64,000 nt of DNA from Bacillus infantis NRRL B-14911 (GCF_000473245.1 NC_022524.1:3186501-3250500), one strand, 5' to 3'; positions 1 to 8,473 are shown, counted from the first letter of the stretch. Translations and numbers: made by a program. The notes: a model not told the origin generated them from the letters alone.

Positions 1-40
1 ATAGTAAAACAAACACCATTATAGAAACGATTCGCTTCAT
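1..40 (-). CDS. dacF: 5' end of a D-alanyl-D-alanine carboxypeptidase gene (dacF-like), cut by the window edge
   Basis: On the minus strand an ATG at 40-38 follows a GGAGGG ribosome site (53-48, 7-nt spacing). It opens a frame reading MKRIVSIMVFVLL, a basic n-region plus hydrophobic core typical of a signal peptide. Only 13 codons are inside the window. In B. subtilis the gene after pupG is dacF, a penicillin-binding protein 5-type carboxypeptidase expressed in the forespore. The call therefore rests on synteny plus the signal-peptide start, and the enzyme domain itself is not visible. Confidence 0.6.
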   Translation of the reverse strand, partial: MKRIVSIMVFVLL

Positions 41-68
41 CACATAACCCTCCATTCTTTATAGCCTC

Positions 69-97
69 CATTTTTTCCAAAGGAGACAAATTTATAC
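69..97 (-). promoter_or_regulatory. sigma-F/G-like promoter for the dacF-like gene
   Basis: On the minus strand GTATA (97-93) is followed after 14 nt by GGAAAAAATG (78-69). This resembles the forespore sigma-F pattern (GYATA, about 15 nt, GG-A-rich-T), with a spacer one base short. It lies about 30 nt upstream of the start codon. A match this short is weak, but forespore expression would fit dacF. Confidence 0.35.
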
Positions 98-99
98 AA

Positions 100-264
100 T
101 AAATTGGCAGAGGTACGGTTTTTATTTTACATGAGCCGTTTCAGATGGGTTTGAGAATTTAAGAGCTTGTATAATGGAGGGATTGCCCGAGAGCTGGAGA
201 GGCTGCTTTCACTTATTTTCGGAGTGCTCTAAGGGGACCGGAAAGCACGCGGGAGTCAAGGCAT
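100..264. other. Unassigned intergenic stretch between pdp and the dacF-like gene
   Basis: No convincing gene is seen. On the plus strand there is a perfect TATAAT at 170-175 with TTGAGA only 13 nt upstream, then a GC-richer segment with short complementary arms (for example GTGCT...AGCAC), and finally the hairpin at 265-299. A 30-codon frame starts at 174 but nothing marks it as real. A small RNA is possible but unsupported. Confidence 0.3.
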
Positions 265-299
265 AAAAAAGCTGCATCCTGAAGGGATGCAGCTTTTTT
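265..299 (-). terminator. Terminator of the drm-pupG-pdp operon
   Basis: GCTGCATCC (271-279) pairs with GGATGCAGC (285-293) and is flanked by A and T runs on both sides. It lies 9 nt after the pdp stop codon and would separate the operon from the dacF-like gene. The T run also exists on the plus strand, so it could act both ways. Confidence 0.85.
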
Positions 300-307
300 A
301 TACAATG

Positions 308-1612
308 TTATTCAGTAATTTCTTCATGCACCAGTACAGGGGCATCTACTTTGGAAGCCGTGATTTTGATGCTGCTGTACAGGCGTTCTTTGACTTCTTC
401 AACGTTTTCGAAATTGCTGTAGATGGTGGCAAGTGATTCTCCTTTTGAGACAGTGTCGCCGATCTTCTTGCGGAGCATGAGCCCGACGGCAAGATCGATT
501 TCCGATTCTTTAGTTGCCCTTCCTGCACCAAGGACCATGGCAGCCGTTCCCACTGCGTCAGCGACAATTTCTGAAACATAGCCATCTTCTTTTGCTTCAA
601 GTTCATAAACAAATTTGGCCTGCGGCAAACGGGAAGGATCATCTACAACAGAAGCGTCCCCTCCCTGTGAGCTGAGGAAGGTTTTCATTGCTTCAAGGGC
701 GGATCCGTCCTTGATTGCCTGTTCCAGCATTTCTCGTGCCTGTGCCGGGGTTTCTGCCTTTTCAGCCAGCACCACCATATGGCTGCCTAGTACAAGGCAC
801 AGCTCAGTCAGATCTTCCGGTCCTTCGCCTTTTAATGTGTCGATCGCTTCTTTCACTTCCAAGGCATTGCCGATGGCAAAGCCAAGCGGCTGGCTCATGT
901 CTGAAATGACTGCCATTGTCTTGCGGCCGACATTGTTCCCGATCCTTACCATTGCTTTTGCAAGCTCTCTGGAATCATCCAGCGTCTTCATGAAGGCGCC
1001 AGCCCCCGTTTTCACATCAAGGACAATGGCATCTGCGCCTGCAGCAATCTTTTTGCTCATGATGGAGCTGGCAATGAGCGGGATGCTGTCAACCGTTGCT
1101 GTTACATCGCGGAGGGCATATAATTTTTTATCCGCCGGCGTGAGGTTTCCACTTTGTCCGATGACGGCAATTTTGTTCTGATTGACCAGCTTGATGAACT
1201 CTTCGTTTTCTATCTCTACATGGAAGCCTTCAACCGCCTCCAGCTTATCGATGGTACCGCCTGTATGGCCAAGGCCGCGGCCGGACATTTTAGCGACCGG
1301 GACACCGACAGCCGCTACAAGAGGGCCGAGCACCAGCGTAGTTGTATCGCCGACTCCCCCTGTGGAATGCTTGTCGACTTTAATGCCTTCGATTTTTGAC
1401 AGATCGATTTTATCGCCTGATTCTACCATGCTCATCGTCAGGTCGGCTCTCTCACTTTCTGTCATGCCCTGGAAAAAGATAGCCATCGTTAAAGCACTGA
1501 TCTGATAGTCAGGAATTGCACCGTCAGTATAGCCTTTTATTATGAATTGGATTTCTTCCGAAGACAGCTCTTTGCCGTCGCGTTTCTTTTCTATTAAGTC
1601 AACCATTCTCAT
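308..1612 (-). CDS. pdp: Pyrimidine-nucleoside phosphorylase
   Basis: Cytoplasmic enzyme of the thymidine phosphorylase family that splits uridine, deoxyuridine or thymidine with phosphate to a base plus (deoxy)ribose-1-phosphate. The 434-residue length is normal. The family signature sits near residues 80-90 ([10 protein letters not shown]), followed by the [12 protein letters not shown] segment that contacts phosphate and base. The start MRMVD is the one usual in Bacillus. It is last in a minus-strand operon after drm and pupG. Its sugar phosphate would be isomerised by Drm, so the three genes form one nucleoside catabolism unit. It ends just before a strong terminator. Confidence 0.95.
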   Translation of the reverse strand: MRMVDLIEKKRDGKELSSEEIQFIIKGYTDGAIPDYQISALTMAIFFQGMTESERADLTMSMVESGDKIDLSKIEGIKVDKHSTGGVGDTTTLVLGPLVAAVGVPVAKMSGRGLGHTGGTIDKLEAVEGFHVEIENEEFIKLVNQNKIAVIGQSGNLTPADKKLYALRDVTATVDSIPLIASSIMSKKIAAGADAIVLDVKTGAGAFMKTLDDSRELAKAMVRIGNNVGRKTMAVISDMSQPLGFAIGNALEVKEAIDTLKGEGPEDLTELCLVLGSHMVVLAEKAETPAQAREMLEQAIKDGSALEAMKTFLSSQGGDASVVDDPSRLPQAKFVYELEAKEDGYVSEIVADAVGTAAMVLGAGRATKESEIDLAVGLMLRKKIGDTVSKGESLATIYSNFENVEEVKERLYSSIKITASKVDAPVLVHEEITE

Positions 1613-1636
1613 TTTTCGTCACCACTTTTTCTTTAT

Positions 1637-2458
1637 TTAAGCACCAAACTGGCGTACAAGCTCTTTCACATAAGAGAGGAAGTTCGCCTTCACTTTTTCA
1701 GTCGTTTCAATGACTTCTTCATGGTTTAAAGGCTGATCCAGTATGCCTGCTGCCATATTGGAAATGCAGGAAATACCCAGTACTTTCAGGCCTGCATGCC
1801 TGGCCACGATTACCTCAGGTACCGTCGACATGCCGACTGCGTCACCGCCCATAGTGCGGAGCATCCTCACTTCTGCAGGCGTTTCATATGTAGGGCCGGT
1901 ATTGCCAACATATACACCTTCCTGGATGCTGATATTCAGCTTGCCTGCAATCTCTCTTGCCTGCTGGCGCAGATCCCTGGAGTATGCTTCCGACATATCA
2001 GGAAAACGGACGCCAAGCTTGGAGTCATTAGGTCCAATCAGAGGATTGCTTCCCATATTGTTGATATGGTCCGAGATAAGCATTAAATCTCCTGGTGCAA
2101 AGCTTTCATTAACACCGCCGGCAGCGTTTGTCACGATCAGGATTTCCACTCCGAGCTCCTTCATGACTCTTACAGGGAAAGTGACCTTGTCGAAGCTGTA
2201 GCCTTCATAATAGTGGAAGCGCCCTTGCATAGCCACAGCCTGTACACCGTTCAGAAGGCCGAATACAAGCTGGCCTGCATGCCCTTCAACTGTTGAAACA
2301 GGGAAATCAGGAATTTCATTATAAGGTATTTTCACTGGCTGTTCGATTTCATCTGCCAGAACGCCGAGCCCGGAGCCAAGAATCAAACCGATTTTAGGCG
2401 TTTCTCCATACTTTTCTTTTAAAAATTGTGCTGCATTTTGAATTTTTCCGTAGTCCAT
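1637..2458 (-). CDS. pupG: Purine-nucleoside phosphorylase (inosine/guanosine type)
   Basis: Trimeric-type purine nucleoside phosphorylase of 273 residues, which converts inosine or guanosine plus phosphate to the free base and ribose-1-phosphate. Family features seen are the N-terminal GLILGSGLG phosphate loop, the MQGRFHYYEG segment near residue 80, and VGNTGPTYETPAE with GMSTVPE in the second half. An AAGGGG ribosome site precedes ATG 2458. It lies 24 nt upstream of pdp and 112 nt downstream of drm, in the same orientation, as in the salvage operon of other Bacillus (punA/pupG). Confidence 0.95.
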   Translation of the reverse strand: MDYGKIQNAAQFLKEKYGETPKIGLILGSGLGVLADEIEQPVKIPYNEIPDFPVSTVEGHAGQLVFGLLNGVQAVAMQGRFHYYEGYSFDKVTFPVRVMKELGVEILIVTNAAGGVNESFAPGDLMLISDHINNMGSNPLIGPNDSKLGVRFPDMSEAYSRDLRQQAREIAGKLNISIQEGVYVGNTGPTYETPAEVRMLRTMGGDAVGMSTVPEVIVARHAGLKVLGISCISNMAAGILDQPLNHEEVIETTEKVKANFLSYVKELVRQFGA

Positions 2459-2570
2459 TTTATAATCCCCTTTTTATCAGACAGTACTGAGCGGATAACC
2501 GGCCGCAGCCATCGCCTGCCAATCTCCTTCTATGGCTCAGCTTGTCAGTTGTTTAAAATATGACCCGGGC

Positions 2571-3752
2571 TTACAATTCACCCAGAAAGCTTTTTCCGAA
2601 TTTTGGCGCGGCCACAGCAAAGTTTTCCGCTACAGTAGCGCCGATATCGGCGAATGTCTGCCTGATTGGCAGCTCTTTTCCGACCGCCATGCCCTTAGAA
2701 TAAGCCAATAATGGGACATATTCACGTGTATGGTCTGTCCCGGGGTATACCGGGTCATTCCCGTGGTCAGCCGTAATGATGAGCAGATCATCTTCCTTCA
2801 GCTTATCAAACACTTCCGGAAGGCGGGCATCATATTCTTCCAGCGCTTTCCCGTAGCCCTCCGGGTCCCGTCTATGTCCGAAAAGGGCATCAAAGTCCAC
2901 AAGATTCAAGAAGCTCAAGCCTGTGAAATCCATACCCATCGTTTCGAGGAGCTTATCCATCCCGTCCATGTTAGAGACAGTGCGCAGTGACTTTGTCACA
3001 CCTTCGCCGTCATAGATGTCGGAAATCTTTCCGATGGCCAGTACATCCAGTCCGCCGTCCTTCAGCTCATTCATGACCGTCCTGTCAAATGGCTTCAGGG
3101 CATAATCATGCCTGTTCGCTGTCCGCTTGAATGCACCAGGCTGTCCGATGAAAGGACGTGCTATCACTCTTCCAACCATGTATTTCTCATCAAGTGTCAG
3201 TTCCCTGGCGATTTTACAGATCGTGTACAGCTCATCAATCGGCACAATCTCTTCATGGGCTGCAATCTGAAGGACCGAGTCAGCTGAGGTATACACAATC
3301 AGGGCTCCTGTCTTCATATGCTCTTCCCCAAGCTCATCAAGGATCTCAGTGCCGCTTGCCGGCTTGTTCCCGATGATTTTTCTGCCTGTGCGGGCTTCAA
3401 GCTCTGACAAAAGCTCATCCGGGAAGCCGTCCGGGAATACCCTGAACGGTGTCTCGATATTCAGCCCCATGATCTCCCAATGCCCTGTCATGGTGTCTTT
3501 TCCGTTTGATGCTTCCTGCATCTTTGTATAAGAAGCGAGCGGCTTCTCTGCTTTTTCAATACCTTTGATTTCTTTGATATTGCTGAGGCCCAGCCGGCCC
3601 ATGTTCGGCATGTTCAGCCCGTTCATCCTTTCAGCGATATGGCCAAGCGTATCAGATCCCTTGTCGCCGAAGCGCTCAGCATCCGCTGCCTCGCCAATTC
3701 CCACCGAATCCATAACAATTAGAAAGATTCTTTTATATGTATGCGAATTCAT
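2571..3752 (-). CDS. drm: Phosphopentomutase
   Basis: Interconverts (deoxy)ribose-1-phosphate and -5-phosphate, linking the nucleoside phosphorylases to the pentose phosphate pathway. The protein is an alkaline-phosphatase superfamily member (deoB/drm): the metal site VMDSVGIGE lies at the N-terminus and ITADHGNDP with [11 protein letters not shown] near the C-terminus. I place the start at ATG 3752 rather than at an upstream in-frame codon at 3785, because AGGAGG stands 7-8 nt before it and the conserved fold begins at once ([14 protein letters not shown]). That gives 393 residues, the normal size. A sigma-A-type promoter and a palindrome lie upstream. Confidence 0.95.
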   Translation of the reverse strand: MNSHTYKRIFLIVMDSVGIGEAADAERFGDKGSDTLGHIAERMNGLNMPNMGRLGLSNIKEIKGIEKAEKPLASYTKMQEASNGKDTMTGHWEIMGLNIETPFRVFPDGFPDELLSELEARTGRKIIGNKPASGTEILDELGEEHMKTGALIVYTSADSVLQIAAHEEIVPIDELYTICKIARELTLDEKYMVGRVIARPFIGQPGAFKRTANRHDYALKPFDRTVMNELKDGGLDVLAIGKISDIYDGEGVTKSLRTVSNMDGMDKLLETMGMDFTGLSFLNLVDFDALFGHRRDPEGYGKALEEYDARLPEVFDKLKEDDLLIITADHGNDPVYPGTDHTREYVPLLAYSKGMAVGKELPIRQTFADIGATVAENFAVAAPKFGKSFLGEL

Positions 3753-3788
3753 GTGCTCTCCTCCTAAACATGTACACGTTTTCAATTT

Positions 3789-3818
3789 ATTTTACAAATA
3801 TATGTTACCCTTTTTCAA
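3789..3818 (-). promoter_or_regulatory. Sigma-A-type promoter of drm-pupG-pdp
   Basis: TTGAAA (3818-3813), 18-nt spacer, TAAAAT (3794-3789), about 40 nt upstream of the drm start codon and after the xerD terminator, so the salvage operon probably starts here. Confidence 0.55.
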
Positions 3819-3847
3819 AAGTATTAACCTGCGAGAGGTTTAGAATC

Positions 3848-3861
3848 GTCAGAAGTCTGAC
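3848..3861. promoter_or_regulatory. Palindrome upstream of the drm promoter, possible operator
   Basis: GTCAGA-AG-TCTGAC is a perfect 6-bp inverted repeat with a 2-nt centre, about 30 bp upstream of the -35 box. The position suits a regulator of nucleoside use, but I cannot match it to a known operator. Confidence 0.35.
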
Positions 3862-3895
3862 ATCTATATTCTACAAAACAAATAACCTAAAAAAC

Positions 3896-3926
3896 AAGAA
3901 AAAACTGCTTTATATTCAGCAGTTTT
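3896..3926 (-). terminator. Terminator of xerD
   Basis: AAAACTGCT (3901-3909) pairs with AGCAGTTTT (3918-3926). Reading on the minus strand, a T-rich run follows the stem. It lies 42 nt after the xerD stop. Confidence 0.75.
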
Positions 3927-3967
3927 ATCAGATTTATTTTTTTGCAGATTTAAAAACTCCAGTTTTA

Positions 3968-4861
3968 TCAGGCACGGGGATGAAATTTTGAATATACATC
4001 CTTCAGCCTTGTTTTCGTGACATGGGTATAAATCTGGGTTGTTGATATATCCGCATGACCGAGCATCTCCTGTACTGCCCGCAAATCTGCTCCATTTTCC
4101 AGCAGATGGGTGGCAAAAGAATGCCTTAGAGTATGAGGGGTAAGCTCTTTTTCAATGCCCGCATCGCCTGCAAGCTTTTTCAGTATTTTCCAGAACCCCT
4201 GGCGGGTCAGCTGCCTTCCATGATGGTTCAGGAATAATGTATCATCTCTGCGGCTTTTCGAAACAAAATTCGGCCTTCCATGCAGAAGATATCTTTCAAT
4301 TGCTTCTGAAGCTGTTTTCCCAATCGGAATGATTCTTTCTTTATTTCCTTTCCCGATGCAGCGGACAAAGCCCATTGTCAGATGGACATCGCCTATCTGC
4401 AGTCCGATCAGTTCACTGACCCTGATTCCTGTTGCATACAGGAGCTCAAGCATCGCTTTGTCGCGGAGGCTGTAATGGCTCGAGTCTGAGGGCGATTCCA
4501 GGAGGGTTTCCACTTCTGCCATGCTCAGGACCTTTGGAAGGCTTCTTTCCTGCTGCGGCGACTCAATATGTACAGATGGATCATTTTCGCATACCTTCTC
4601 CCTGAGCAGGAACTGATGGAAGGCACGGATGGAAGCGATATGCCTGGCAAGGGTCTTGGCAGATTTCCCCTGTTCCTTCAGCTTTTTCAGGAACTGGACG
4701 ATATGGACCCTTTGGACTTCATTCAAACTGGCAAGCCCTTCGCTTTTCACAATGAATTTAAGATAATTTTTCAAATCCCGTTCATAAGAGACAATTGTAT
4801 TGTTGGCAAGTCCCTTTTCAATCAATAAAAAGTGAACAAAATCTTTCAGCCTGTCTTCCAT
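3968..4861 (-). CDS. xerD: Site-specific tyrosine recombinase XerD
   Basis: Chromosome-dimer resolution recombinase (RipX in B. subtilis) that acts with XerC/CodV at dif. The 297 residues comprise an N-terminal SAM-like core-binding domain (about 1-90) and a C-terminal catalytic domain. All catalytic residues can be placed: Arg147 (GIRVSEL), Lys171 (GKGNKER), His243 and Arg246 (TPHTLRHS), His269 (LGHAD) and the nucleophile Tyr278 (IYTH). It is followed by its own terminator and preceded by yqzK (7-nt gap), an order conserved in Bacillus. Confidence 0.95.
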   Translation of the reverse strand: MEDRLKDFVHFLLIEKGLANNTIVSYERDLKNYLKFIVKSEGLASLNEVQRVHIVQFLKKLKEQGKSAKTLARHIASIRAFHQFLLREKVCENDPSVHIESPQQERSLPKVLSMAEVETLLESPSDSSHYSLRDKAMLELLYATGIRVSELIGLQIGDVHLTMGFVRCIGKGNKERIIPIGKTASEAIERYLLHGRPNFVSKSRRDDTLFLNHHGRQLTRQGFWKILKKLAGDAGIEKELTPHTLRHSFATHLLENGADLRAVQEMLGHADISTTQIYTHVTKTRLKDVYSKFHPRA

Positions 4862-4868
4862 TTATGCA

Positions 4869-5099
4869 TTACTCCCCATTGTGGTAAAACAGAATCAGTC
4901 TGTCAAACCAGTCGGTTTCATCAGAAACTGCATCACCAGATACCCTGACGGCGCTGCCTTCCGGCTCATCATAACGGTGATAGCTCTGATATTCTTCATT
5001 TAACCATAAAAGCCCATAATAAAAAAGGATTGTACATCCCGTAAACAGGACAAATACCTTCAATGTTTTAAACGTCATAATCATCCAGGATCTCATCAT
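4869..5099 (-). CDS. yqzK: Small membrane-anchored protein YqzK (DUF4227)
   Basis: A 76-residue protein with one hydrophobic segment near the N-terminus (about residues 10-31, LKVFVLFTGCTILFYYGLLWL) and a charged C-terminal tail. Size, sequence type and place between fur and xerD match YqzK of B. subtilis. Its function is not known. GGAGGAAG precedes the tandem ATG codons, so the start may be either of the first two methionines. It is probably co-transcribed with xerD from the promoter at 5120-5147. Confidence 0.8.
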   Translation of the reverse strand: MMRSWMIMTFKTLKVFVLFTGCTILFYYGLLWLNEEYQSYHRYDEPEGSAVRVSGDAVSDETDWFDRLILFYHNGE

Positions 5100-5119
5100 T
5101 CTTCCTCCAGCTGCATTCT

Positions 5120-5147
5120 ATAATAAAAGATATGCCAAGCTGGACAA
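5120..5147 (-). promoter_or_regulatory. Sigma-A-type promoter of yqzK-xerD
   Basis: TTGTCC (5147-5142), 16-nt spacer, TATTAT (5125-5120), just after the fur terminator and about 20 nt before the yqzK start. Confidence 0.4.
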
Positions 5148-5200
5148 GATTTATACCTTCCCGGCTAAAGCTTTTGGCATTTCCGGCTTTTTTTCGGAGA

Positions 5201-5235
5201 ATAATAAAAACCTTTTCCGGTTTAAAGAAAAGGTT
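5201..5235 (-). terminator. Terminator of fur
   Basis: AACCTTTTC (5209-5217) pairs with GAAAAGGTT (5227-5235); read on the minus strand the stem is followed by TTTTATTATT. It begins 5 nt after the fur stop. Confidence 0.8.
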
Positions 5236-5239
5236 CCAG

Positions 5240-5704
5240 TCAATCAGCCTCATCGGCGCTTTCTTCTTTATCCTGGCAGCGGTAGCAGATGCCATGAAAT
5301 GTCAGGCGGTGATCTTTGATCTTAAAGTTCCAGTCACGCTCAACTATCGCTTCGACATCCTCCAGAAGGTCATCCTGGATCTCATCTACTGCCCCGCATT
5401 CTATGCATACTAAATGGTGGTGGAAATGGGCGGCGCCTTCCTGCCTCAGGTCATAGCGGGAAACTCCATCACCAAAATTGATTTTATCGACAATTTTCAG
5501 TTCCGTTAACAGCTCCAGTGTGCGATAAACGGTCGCCAGTCCTATCTCAGGCGACTTCTCTTTGACAAGGAGGTATACATCTTCCGCGCTCAGATGATCT
5601 TCTTCATTCTCCAGCAGCACACGGACTGTTGCTTCACGCTGCGGTGTTAATTTATAGCTTGACGAATGCAGCTGTTTTTTAATTCTATCTATTCTGGTCT
5701 CCAT
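5240..5704 (-). CDS. fur: Ferric uptake regulator Fur
   Basis: Iron-dependent transcriptional repressor. The start at ATG 5704 gives 154 residues beginning METRIDRIKKQL, as in B. subtilis Fur; an in-frame upstream codon at 5740 has no ribosome site, while GGAGGG lies 10 nt before 5704. The winged-helix domain covers about residues 1-85 (ATVYRTLELL recognition region). The metal region holds HFHHH (94-97) and the two structural zinc pairs Cys100/Cys103 and Cys140/Cys143. It is monocistronic with its own terminator. Three PerR-like boxes precede its promoter, in line with PerR control of fur in B. subtilis. Confidence 0.95.
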   Translation of the reverse strand: METRIDRIKKQLHSSSYKLTPQREATVRVLLENEEDHLSAEDVYLLVKEKSPEIGLATVYRTLELLTELKIVDKINFGDGVSRYDLRQEGAAHFHHHLVCIECGAVDEIQDDLLEDVEAIVERDWNFKIKDHRLTFHGICYRCQDKEESADEAD

Positions 5705-5738
5705 CCCGTAAAGTCCCTCCCTCGCACTGTCAGTTCTC

Positions 5739-5766
5739 ATTATAACAGATAGGGAGATGTTTTCAA
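5739..5766 (-). promoter_or_regulatory. Strong sigma-A promoter of fur
   Basis: TTGAAA (5766-5761), 16-nt spacer, TATAAT (5744-5739) with an extended -10 (TGT before TATAAT). Confidence 0.75.
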
Positions 5767-5767
5767 A

Positions 5768-5841
5768 ATAAAATCATTATAAATAAGAAGATACAATTAT
5801 TATAATAAAATATATTCATTCTTATATTATAATCACTATAA
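5768..5841. promoter_or_regulatory. Three PerR/Fur-family boxes upstream of fur
   Basis: Against the PerR consensus TTATAATNATTATAA: minus-strand TTATAATGATTTTAT at 5782-5768 (two mismatches, directly upstream of the -35), ATACAATTATTATAA at 5791-5805 (two mismatches), and TTATAATCACTATAA at 5827-5841 (one mismatch). The region is AT-rich, which raises chance matches, but three sites next to the known PerR target fur are unlikely to be coincidence. Confidence 0.6.
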
Positions 5842-5850
5842 AATAAGCAA

Positions 5851-6495
5851 TCAAGGCTTTATACTGCTGACAACCGATTTCATCAAAGCCGGGGAAAGAT
5901 AGGCTTCTATGCCGGCAGCCACTGATAATAATAGAACTGCCGCGCAGAACACCGCCAGGTACCTTCCAAACATCGGCACGACCGGCTGGCCGAGATTTTT
6001 CATAAATTGCCTCCTGATCATCTTTAAAGACAGAGCCACTGTCATCGCTGCGGTGATGATAAAGATCGGAATGATGATGATATTCTGCGGCATAACTGAT
6101 ACAAAGGAAAGCAGGAACCCATCCCAGCCCATCCTGTTTACAAGAAAGCCGACTGTAAATCCGACAACCATACCCTTCATAAATAACAGCACGAGGATGA
6201 CCGGCAGGCCGATGATGGAAATGCCGAGAAGCCACATCAGTCCAATGAACTTGCTGTTATGGAACAGGCTCTGGATAAAAAGATCATGTGACTCAGCTAC
6301 AGTGCCGGCCGATACCTGTCCAAAAAATTGCGACAGATAGTAATATAAATCTTCCTTTTGATTGAAGCTCAGGCTGTTCACCACTACGGCACCGAAAATG
6401 ACCCCCATCAGAAACAGGACGATGACGAATAAGTAGATCGAGGAATGCTCGCGAAAATGATTGGCTGCAAAGTTCTGGTACATACGTTTTTTCAT
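5851..6495 (-). CDS. spoIIM: Stage II sporulation protein M
   Basis: Polytopic membrane protein of the DMP (SpoIID-SpoIIM-SpoIIP) engulfment machine, which tethers peptidoglycan-degrading SpoIID/P at the septum during engulfment. The 214-residue sequence has about five hydrophobic segments and the family pattern with a cytoplasmic basic N-terminus (MKKRMYQNFAANHF). AGGAGGAAGAGCA precedes ATG 6495. It is upstream of fur on the same strand, as in B. subtilis, but the fur promoter between them makes it an independent unit. A sigma-E-like promoter lies at 6526-6553, as expected for a mother-cell gene. Confidence 0.93.
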   Translation of the reverse strand: MKKRMYQNFAANHFREHSSIYLFVIVLFLMGVIFGAVVVNSLSFNQKEDLYYYLSQFFGQVSAGTVAESHDLFIQSLFHNSKFIGLMWLLGISIIGLPVILVLLFMKGMVVGFTVGFLVNRMGWDGFLLSFVSVMPQNIIIIPIFIITAAMTVALSLKMIRRQFMKNLGQPVVPMFGRYLAVFCAAVLLLSVAAGIEAYLSPALMKSVVSSIKP

Positions 6496-6525
6496 TGCTC
6501 TTCCTCCTGTAAAATCTATTACTAC

Positions 6526-6553
6526 ATCCTATGCAGGGAAGAACAGTCTATGC
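6526..6553 (-). promoter_or_regulatory. Sigma-E-like promoter of spoIIM
   Basis: GCATAGA (6553-6547), 13-nt spacer, CATAGGAT (6533-6526). The -10 fits the sigma-E pattern CATACANT with two changes, and the -35 keeps the central ATA. Confidence 0.45.
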
Positions 6554-6590
6554 CAGGATTCTATCATTTTGCCATTATTTTAAAAATATA

Positions 6591-6619
6591 TTGCCAGTCT
6601 TTGTGCCACCCGATATAAT
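6591..6619 (+). promoter_or_regulatory. Sigma-A promoter of the GNAT gene
   Basis: TTGCCA (6591-6596), 17-nt spacer, TATAAT (6614-6619), 28 nt before the start codon. Confidence 0.7.
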
Positions 6620-6647
6620 CGGAACAATCACAAAGGAGGAGTGGAAA

Positions 6648-7214
6648 ATGAATCCAATTTTAATCGACTTTCCTGAAATCATTGCAGAGACAGAAAGATT
6701 GTATATCCGGCCTTGCCTGCCAGGCGATGGCAAAGATGTGTATGATGCTGTCATAGCATCAAAGGATGAGCTGAAAAAATGGCTGCCTTTCGCTGCCAAG
6801 GAACAGTCCCTCGAAGAAACAGAAGCAGGCATCCGCCGGTCATATGCCCAATTTTGGCTGAGGGAAGATATCCGCCTCCATATATACCGCAAAGAAGACG
6901 GCCAATTCATCGGATCGACCGGGCTGCACCGCATCGACTGGGAGGCCCGCAGGTTTGAAATCGGCTATTGGTGCGATTCGCGCCATCATAAGAAAGGTTA
7001 TATCTCAGAAGCGGTCGAAGCTCTTATTGAGTTTACATTCAGCAGCCTGTCTGCCAACAGAATTGAGATCCGGTGCGATCCGGAGAACACAGCCAGCAGA
7101 AAAATCCCCGAGAGGCTCGGCTTTACGCTGGAAGCTACCTTAAGAAAAAATACCCTCTGCGCCAGCGGTGATGTGCTGCGGGACACTTGTATTTTTGCAA
7201 AGTTAAAAGAATAG
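6648..7214 (+). CDS. GNAT-family N-acetyltransferase (RimJ/RimL type)
   Basis: The 188-residue protein transfers an acetyl group from acetyl-CoA to an unknown amine, possibly a protein N-terminus or small molecule. The family pattern is visible: ETERLYIRP at the N-terminus, FEIGYWCDSRHHKKGYISEAV (acetyl-CoA motif A) near residues 102-122, and NRIEIRCDPENTASRKIPERLGF (motif B) further on. The start at 6648 is set by AAAGGAGGAG 8 nt before the ATG. It is a single gene on the plus strand between spoIIM and the endonuclease Q gene, with its own promoter and terminator. The substrate cannot be read from sequence. Confidence 0.85.
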   Translation: MNPILIDFPEIIAETERLYIRPCLPGDGKDVYDAVIASKDELKKWLPFAAKEQSLEETEAGIRRSYAQFWLREDIRLHIYRKEDGQFIGSTGLHRIDWEARRFEIGYWCDSRHHKKGYISEAVEALIEFTFSSLSANRIEIRCDPENTASRKIPERLGFTLEATLRKNTLCASGDVLRDTCIFAKLKE

Positions 7215-7249
7215 AAAAAACCGGATCCGCTCTCTGGATCCGGTTTTTC
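7215..7249. terminator. Bidirectional terminator between GNAT gene and endoQ
   Basis: AAAAAACCGGATCC (7215-7228) pairs with GGATCCGGTTTTT (7236-7248), with A/T runs on both flanks between two convergent genes. Confidence 0.85.
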
Positions 7250-7300
7250 GTTAGATATTTACAGTTATAGCCCGGCTCCTGTGTTCGTCCCCTTCAGCTG

Positions 7301-8473
7301 CTATTCCTGCTCAACTTTTCCGTACTTCCCTCCGCCGCCTGCTTTCAAGCTAAGCCGGCCGCTCCTCGCTTTGACGATCAGCCTAGCAAGCTTATCTGGA
7401 ATGACCTCTTCCAGTGCCTCCTTCGGCACTCTGTGGAGTATGTCCATTTCAGTCCCAAAATGGTCCAGCAGCCTTTCCAGTATCTTTGGGCCGAGGCCGG
7501 GAATGAATTCGAGCGGCACTTGATGGACATATGGCGGCCTGTCTGCCGGTGCACTCCCAGCTGTCTTAAGCTCCATAATCCGATCGGCCACTCCCTTCAC
7601 CTGCTTTATGCTTCCGCACTTCCGGCAGCCATTATGACCGGAAGCGAGGGGGGAATGGCAGTCCAGACAAACTGTCTGATGATATTTCCCCAGCTGCGGG
7701 TCCAGTCCGTAATTGGCGGAAATCCTTCTCCCTCCCTCTCTTTTCAAGGCTAAATGAAACTCATTGAATGAAGGCCCGGCCATTTCAATCTGCTGATATT
7801 CCCTGGCTATTTTTCCGAGAGAGTGAGCATCTGAATTTGTAAGGAAAGGGTACTGGTGCAGCTCATGAATCATATCAGCCATTTCTGTATCCGAACTCAG
7901 GCCCAGCTCGATCCCATCGATAAGATCTTTATCGAAGACCTCTTCAAGCGACCGGTCGACACCTTTTCCATACATGCTCTTGAAAGGCGTAAAGACATGG
8001 GCCGGAATGAATAATCCGCCAAACGCTTTTACCTGTGACTGCAGCTCTTTTCCTGATGCATAGATACGCTGTGAGCTTAAATGGATATTTTTAAGGCGGC
8101 CTTTCAGCCACAAAGAGAATTCCTTCATCACATCAAGGTTTGGAAAATAGCAGAGAACGTGGATGGGGCCCTTGCAGCTTTCATCATAGATTTCAAGCTC
8201 TGATCCTGGAATGATTGCGAGGCCGCCGTACAGCAGACCTCCTTCAGGCGATTGCACAAGCTCGCCCGTGGCCATAAGTTCTTCCATCTCGTCAATTACC
8301 TCTGGTGAATGACAGTCAATAATCCCGATCATATCCAGGCCTTTACTGTCCCTTGCATGCTCGATGATATTGGAAAACACAAGTGATCTGGCCCCCGTTA
8401 TTTTAACGGCGCGCCCTGACTTTGTCCGGCCGATATGGATGTGCATATCGGCATAATAAGTTTGAAGCATCAT
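7301..8473 (-). CDS. yqxK: Endonuclease Q family protein (YqxK)
   Basis: EndoQ nicks DNA 5' of deaminated bases (uracil, hypoxanthine, xanthine) and abasic sites; it is known from some archaea and from Bacillales. In this 390-residue protein I see the PHP metal site (Asp9, His11, His13; Asp53/His55; Asp215/His217 in NSDAHS), a four-cysteine zinc motif (Cys269, Cys272, Cys283, Cys286) and a C-terminal helix-hairpin-helix (about 323-336, FIPGLGPKILERLL). These are the EndoQ domains in the right order. It overlaps nudF by 4 nt (ATGA), so the two are translationally coupled. Older annotation calls this protein a helicase-like PHP protein. Confidence 0.88.
   Translation of the reverse strand: MMLQTYYADMHIHIGRTKSGRAVKITGARSLVFSNIIEHARDSKGLDMIGIIDCHSPEVIDEMEELMATGELVQSPEGGLLYGGLAIIPGSELEIYDESCKGPIHVLCYFPNLDVMKEFSLWLKGRLKNIHLSSQRIYASGKELQSQVKAFGGLFIPAHVFTPFKSMYGKGVDRSLEEVFDKDLIDGIELGLSSDTEMADMIHELHQYPFLTNSDAHSLGKIAREYQQIEMAGPSFNEFHLALKREGGRRISANYGLDPQLGKYHQTVCLDCHSPLASGHNGCRKCGSIKQVKGVADRIMELKTAGSAPADRPPYVHQVPLEFIPGLGPKILERLLDHFGTEMDILHRVPKEALEEVIPDKLARLIVKARSGRLSLKAGGGGKYGKVEQE

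Noticed and set aside
174-260. tRNA-like 5' segment (GGAGGGATTGCCCGAG) at the window start
   Set aside because: No matching acceptor stem, anticodon arm or T arm could be found, so it is not a tRNA gene.
2477-2512. Eleven-codon frame between drm and pupG with AAGGAG upstream
   Set aside because: Too short, no conservation evidence, and the AAGGAG match can occur by chance in a 112-bp gap.
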